DNA of 5,756 nt from positions 1 through 5,756 of the forward strand of contig JBBSQE010000183.1 of NCBI GenBank assembly GCA_038258095.1, given 5' to 3'. The position numbers and the translations under genes are program-made. Below the pieces are notes generated by a model. That model ran no database searches and was not told where the DNA came from. It saw only the letters and a list, made by a program, of their open reading frames with translations. Source of the stretch: JBBSQE01 sp038258095. Its GTDB lineage: Bacteria; Actinomycetota; Thermoleophilia; Solirubrobacterales; 70-9. Shown here piece by piece: positions 5,626 to 5,756 of this stretch. The first letter of the stretch is position 1, and the number at the start of each line of letters is the position of its first letter.

Positions 5626-5756
5626 ATGACCGGTCTTGCTCGCCCACAATTTGAACGGGAATCCGTCGAGGCGATCCCCCTCTCGGAGCGGCACCTGAGT
5701 CGCCGGAATCAGGAGCCTTCCTCCCGTTCGGCGGGACCTGGGGCCTGCGGGCCCTA
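5626..5756 (+). CDS. Possible 5' end of a gene divergent from the DICT-MerR regulator, runs off the edge
   Basis: An ATG at 5626 opens a frame of 43 codons with no stop before the window ends. Its start reads MTGLARPQFERESVEAIPLS followed by ERHLSRRNQ. The FE-x-x-S-V-E-x-I-P-x-S-E-R-H pattern resembles the cytoplasmic N-terminus of NCS1 nucleobase/cation symporters (purine-cytosine permease family), but this is a short and uncertain match. No good Shine-Dalgarno precedes it. From about 5700 the strong GC3 bias moves to another frame, reading GAFLPFGGTWGLRAL, so there may be a frameshift or this may not be the true gene. It sits about 13 bases after the predicted start of transcription of the forward promoter, which supports a real gene here. 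Confidence 0.35.
   Translation, partial: MTGLARPQFERESVEAIPLSERHLSRRNQEPSSRSAGPGACGP

Overview
The window is GC-rich bacterial chromosome with dense, strongly GC3-biased genes, near-consensus sigma70-type promoters and short or absent leaders. Protein content suggests a high-GC actinobacterium, possibly of the Thermoleophilia/Solirubrobacterales type: an actinobacterial-style acetyl-CoA synthetase, a MarR plus MFS_3 exporter pair, a MerR regulator fused to a DICT domain, and a PI-PLC-like tail. The taxonomic guess is inference; no rRNA or other marker gene is present.

Layout. (1) Bases 1-271 (+) are the 3' end of a probably secreted PLC-like phosphodiesterase. (2) Bases 343-2319 (+) encode a complete AMP-forming acetyl-CoA synthetase (acsA) with a strong ribosome binding site. 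(3) Bases 2308-2666 (-) hold a degraded or mis-sequenced two-TM potassium-channel-like gene. It converges on acsA, lacks a canonical filter, and shows one start-proximal frame break and a compensated frame slip in TM2. (4) Bases 2689-2717 (-) and 2659-2687 (+) form a face-to-face pair of overlapping promoters, for the channel remnant and for the MarR gene, with an AT-rich direct repeat in the middle. (5) Bases 2707-3249 (MarR regulator) and 3246-4655 (MFS exporter) are a translationally coupled two-gene operon, probably a ligand-responsive efflux unit. (6) Bases 4652-5527 (-) encode a MerR-type regulator with a C-terminal DICT sensory domain, tail to tail with the exporter. (7) Bases 5528-5625 are a divergent control region containing three head-to-tail 11-bp repeats that look like the CarH/LitR type of MerR operator. 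They overlap a forward promoter with a 19-bp spacer. (8) From 5626 (+) an open frame runs off the right edge and may be the start of the gene this regulator controls.

How it fits together. Two local regulator and target modules sit side by side: MarR with its exporter (and formerly the divergent channel), and MerR-DICT with whatever starts at 5626. acsA looks like an independent housekeeping gene of acetate assimilation. I see no CRISPR array, transposase, integrase, tRNA or rRNA, and no strong rho-independent terminator. Both convergent junctions overlap rather than leaving room for a terminator. The best candidate for something not already well described is the 5573-5605 operator with its DICT-MerR regulator.
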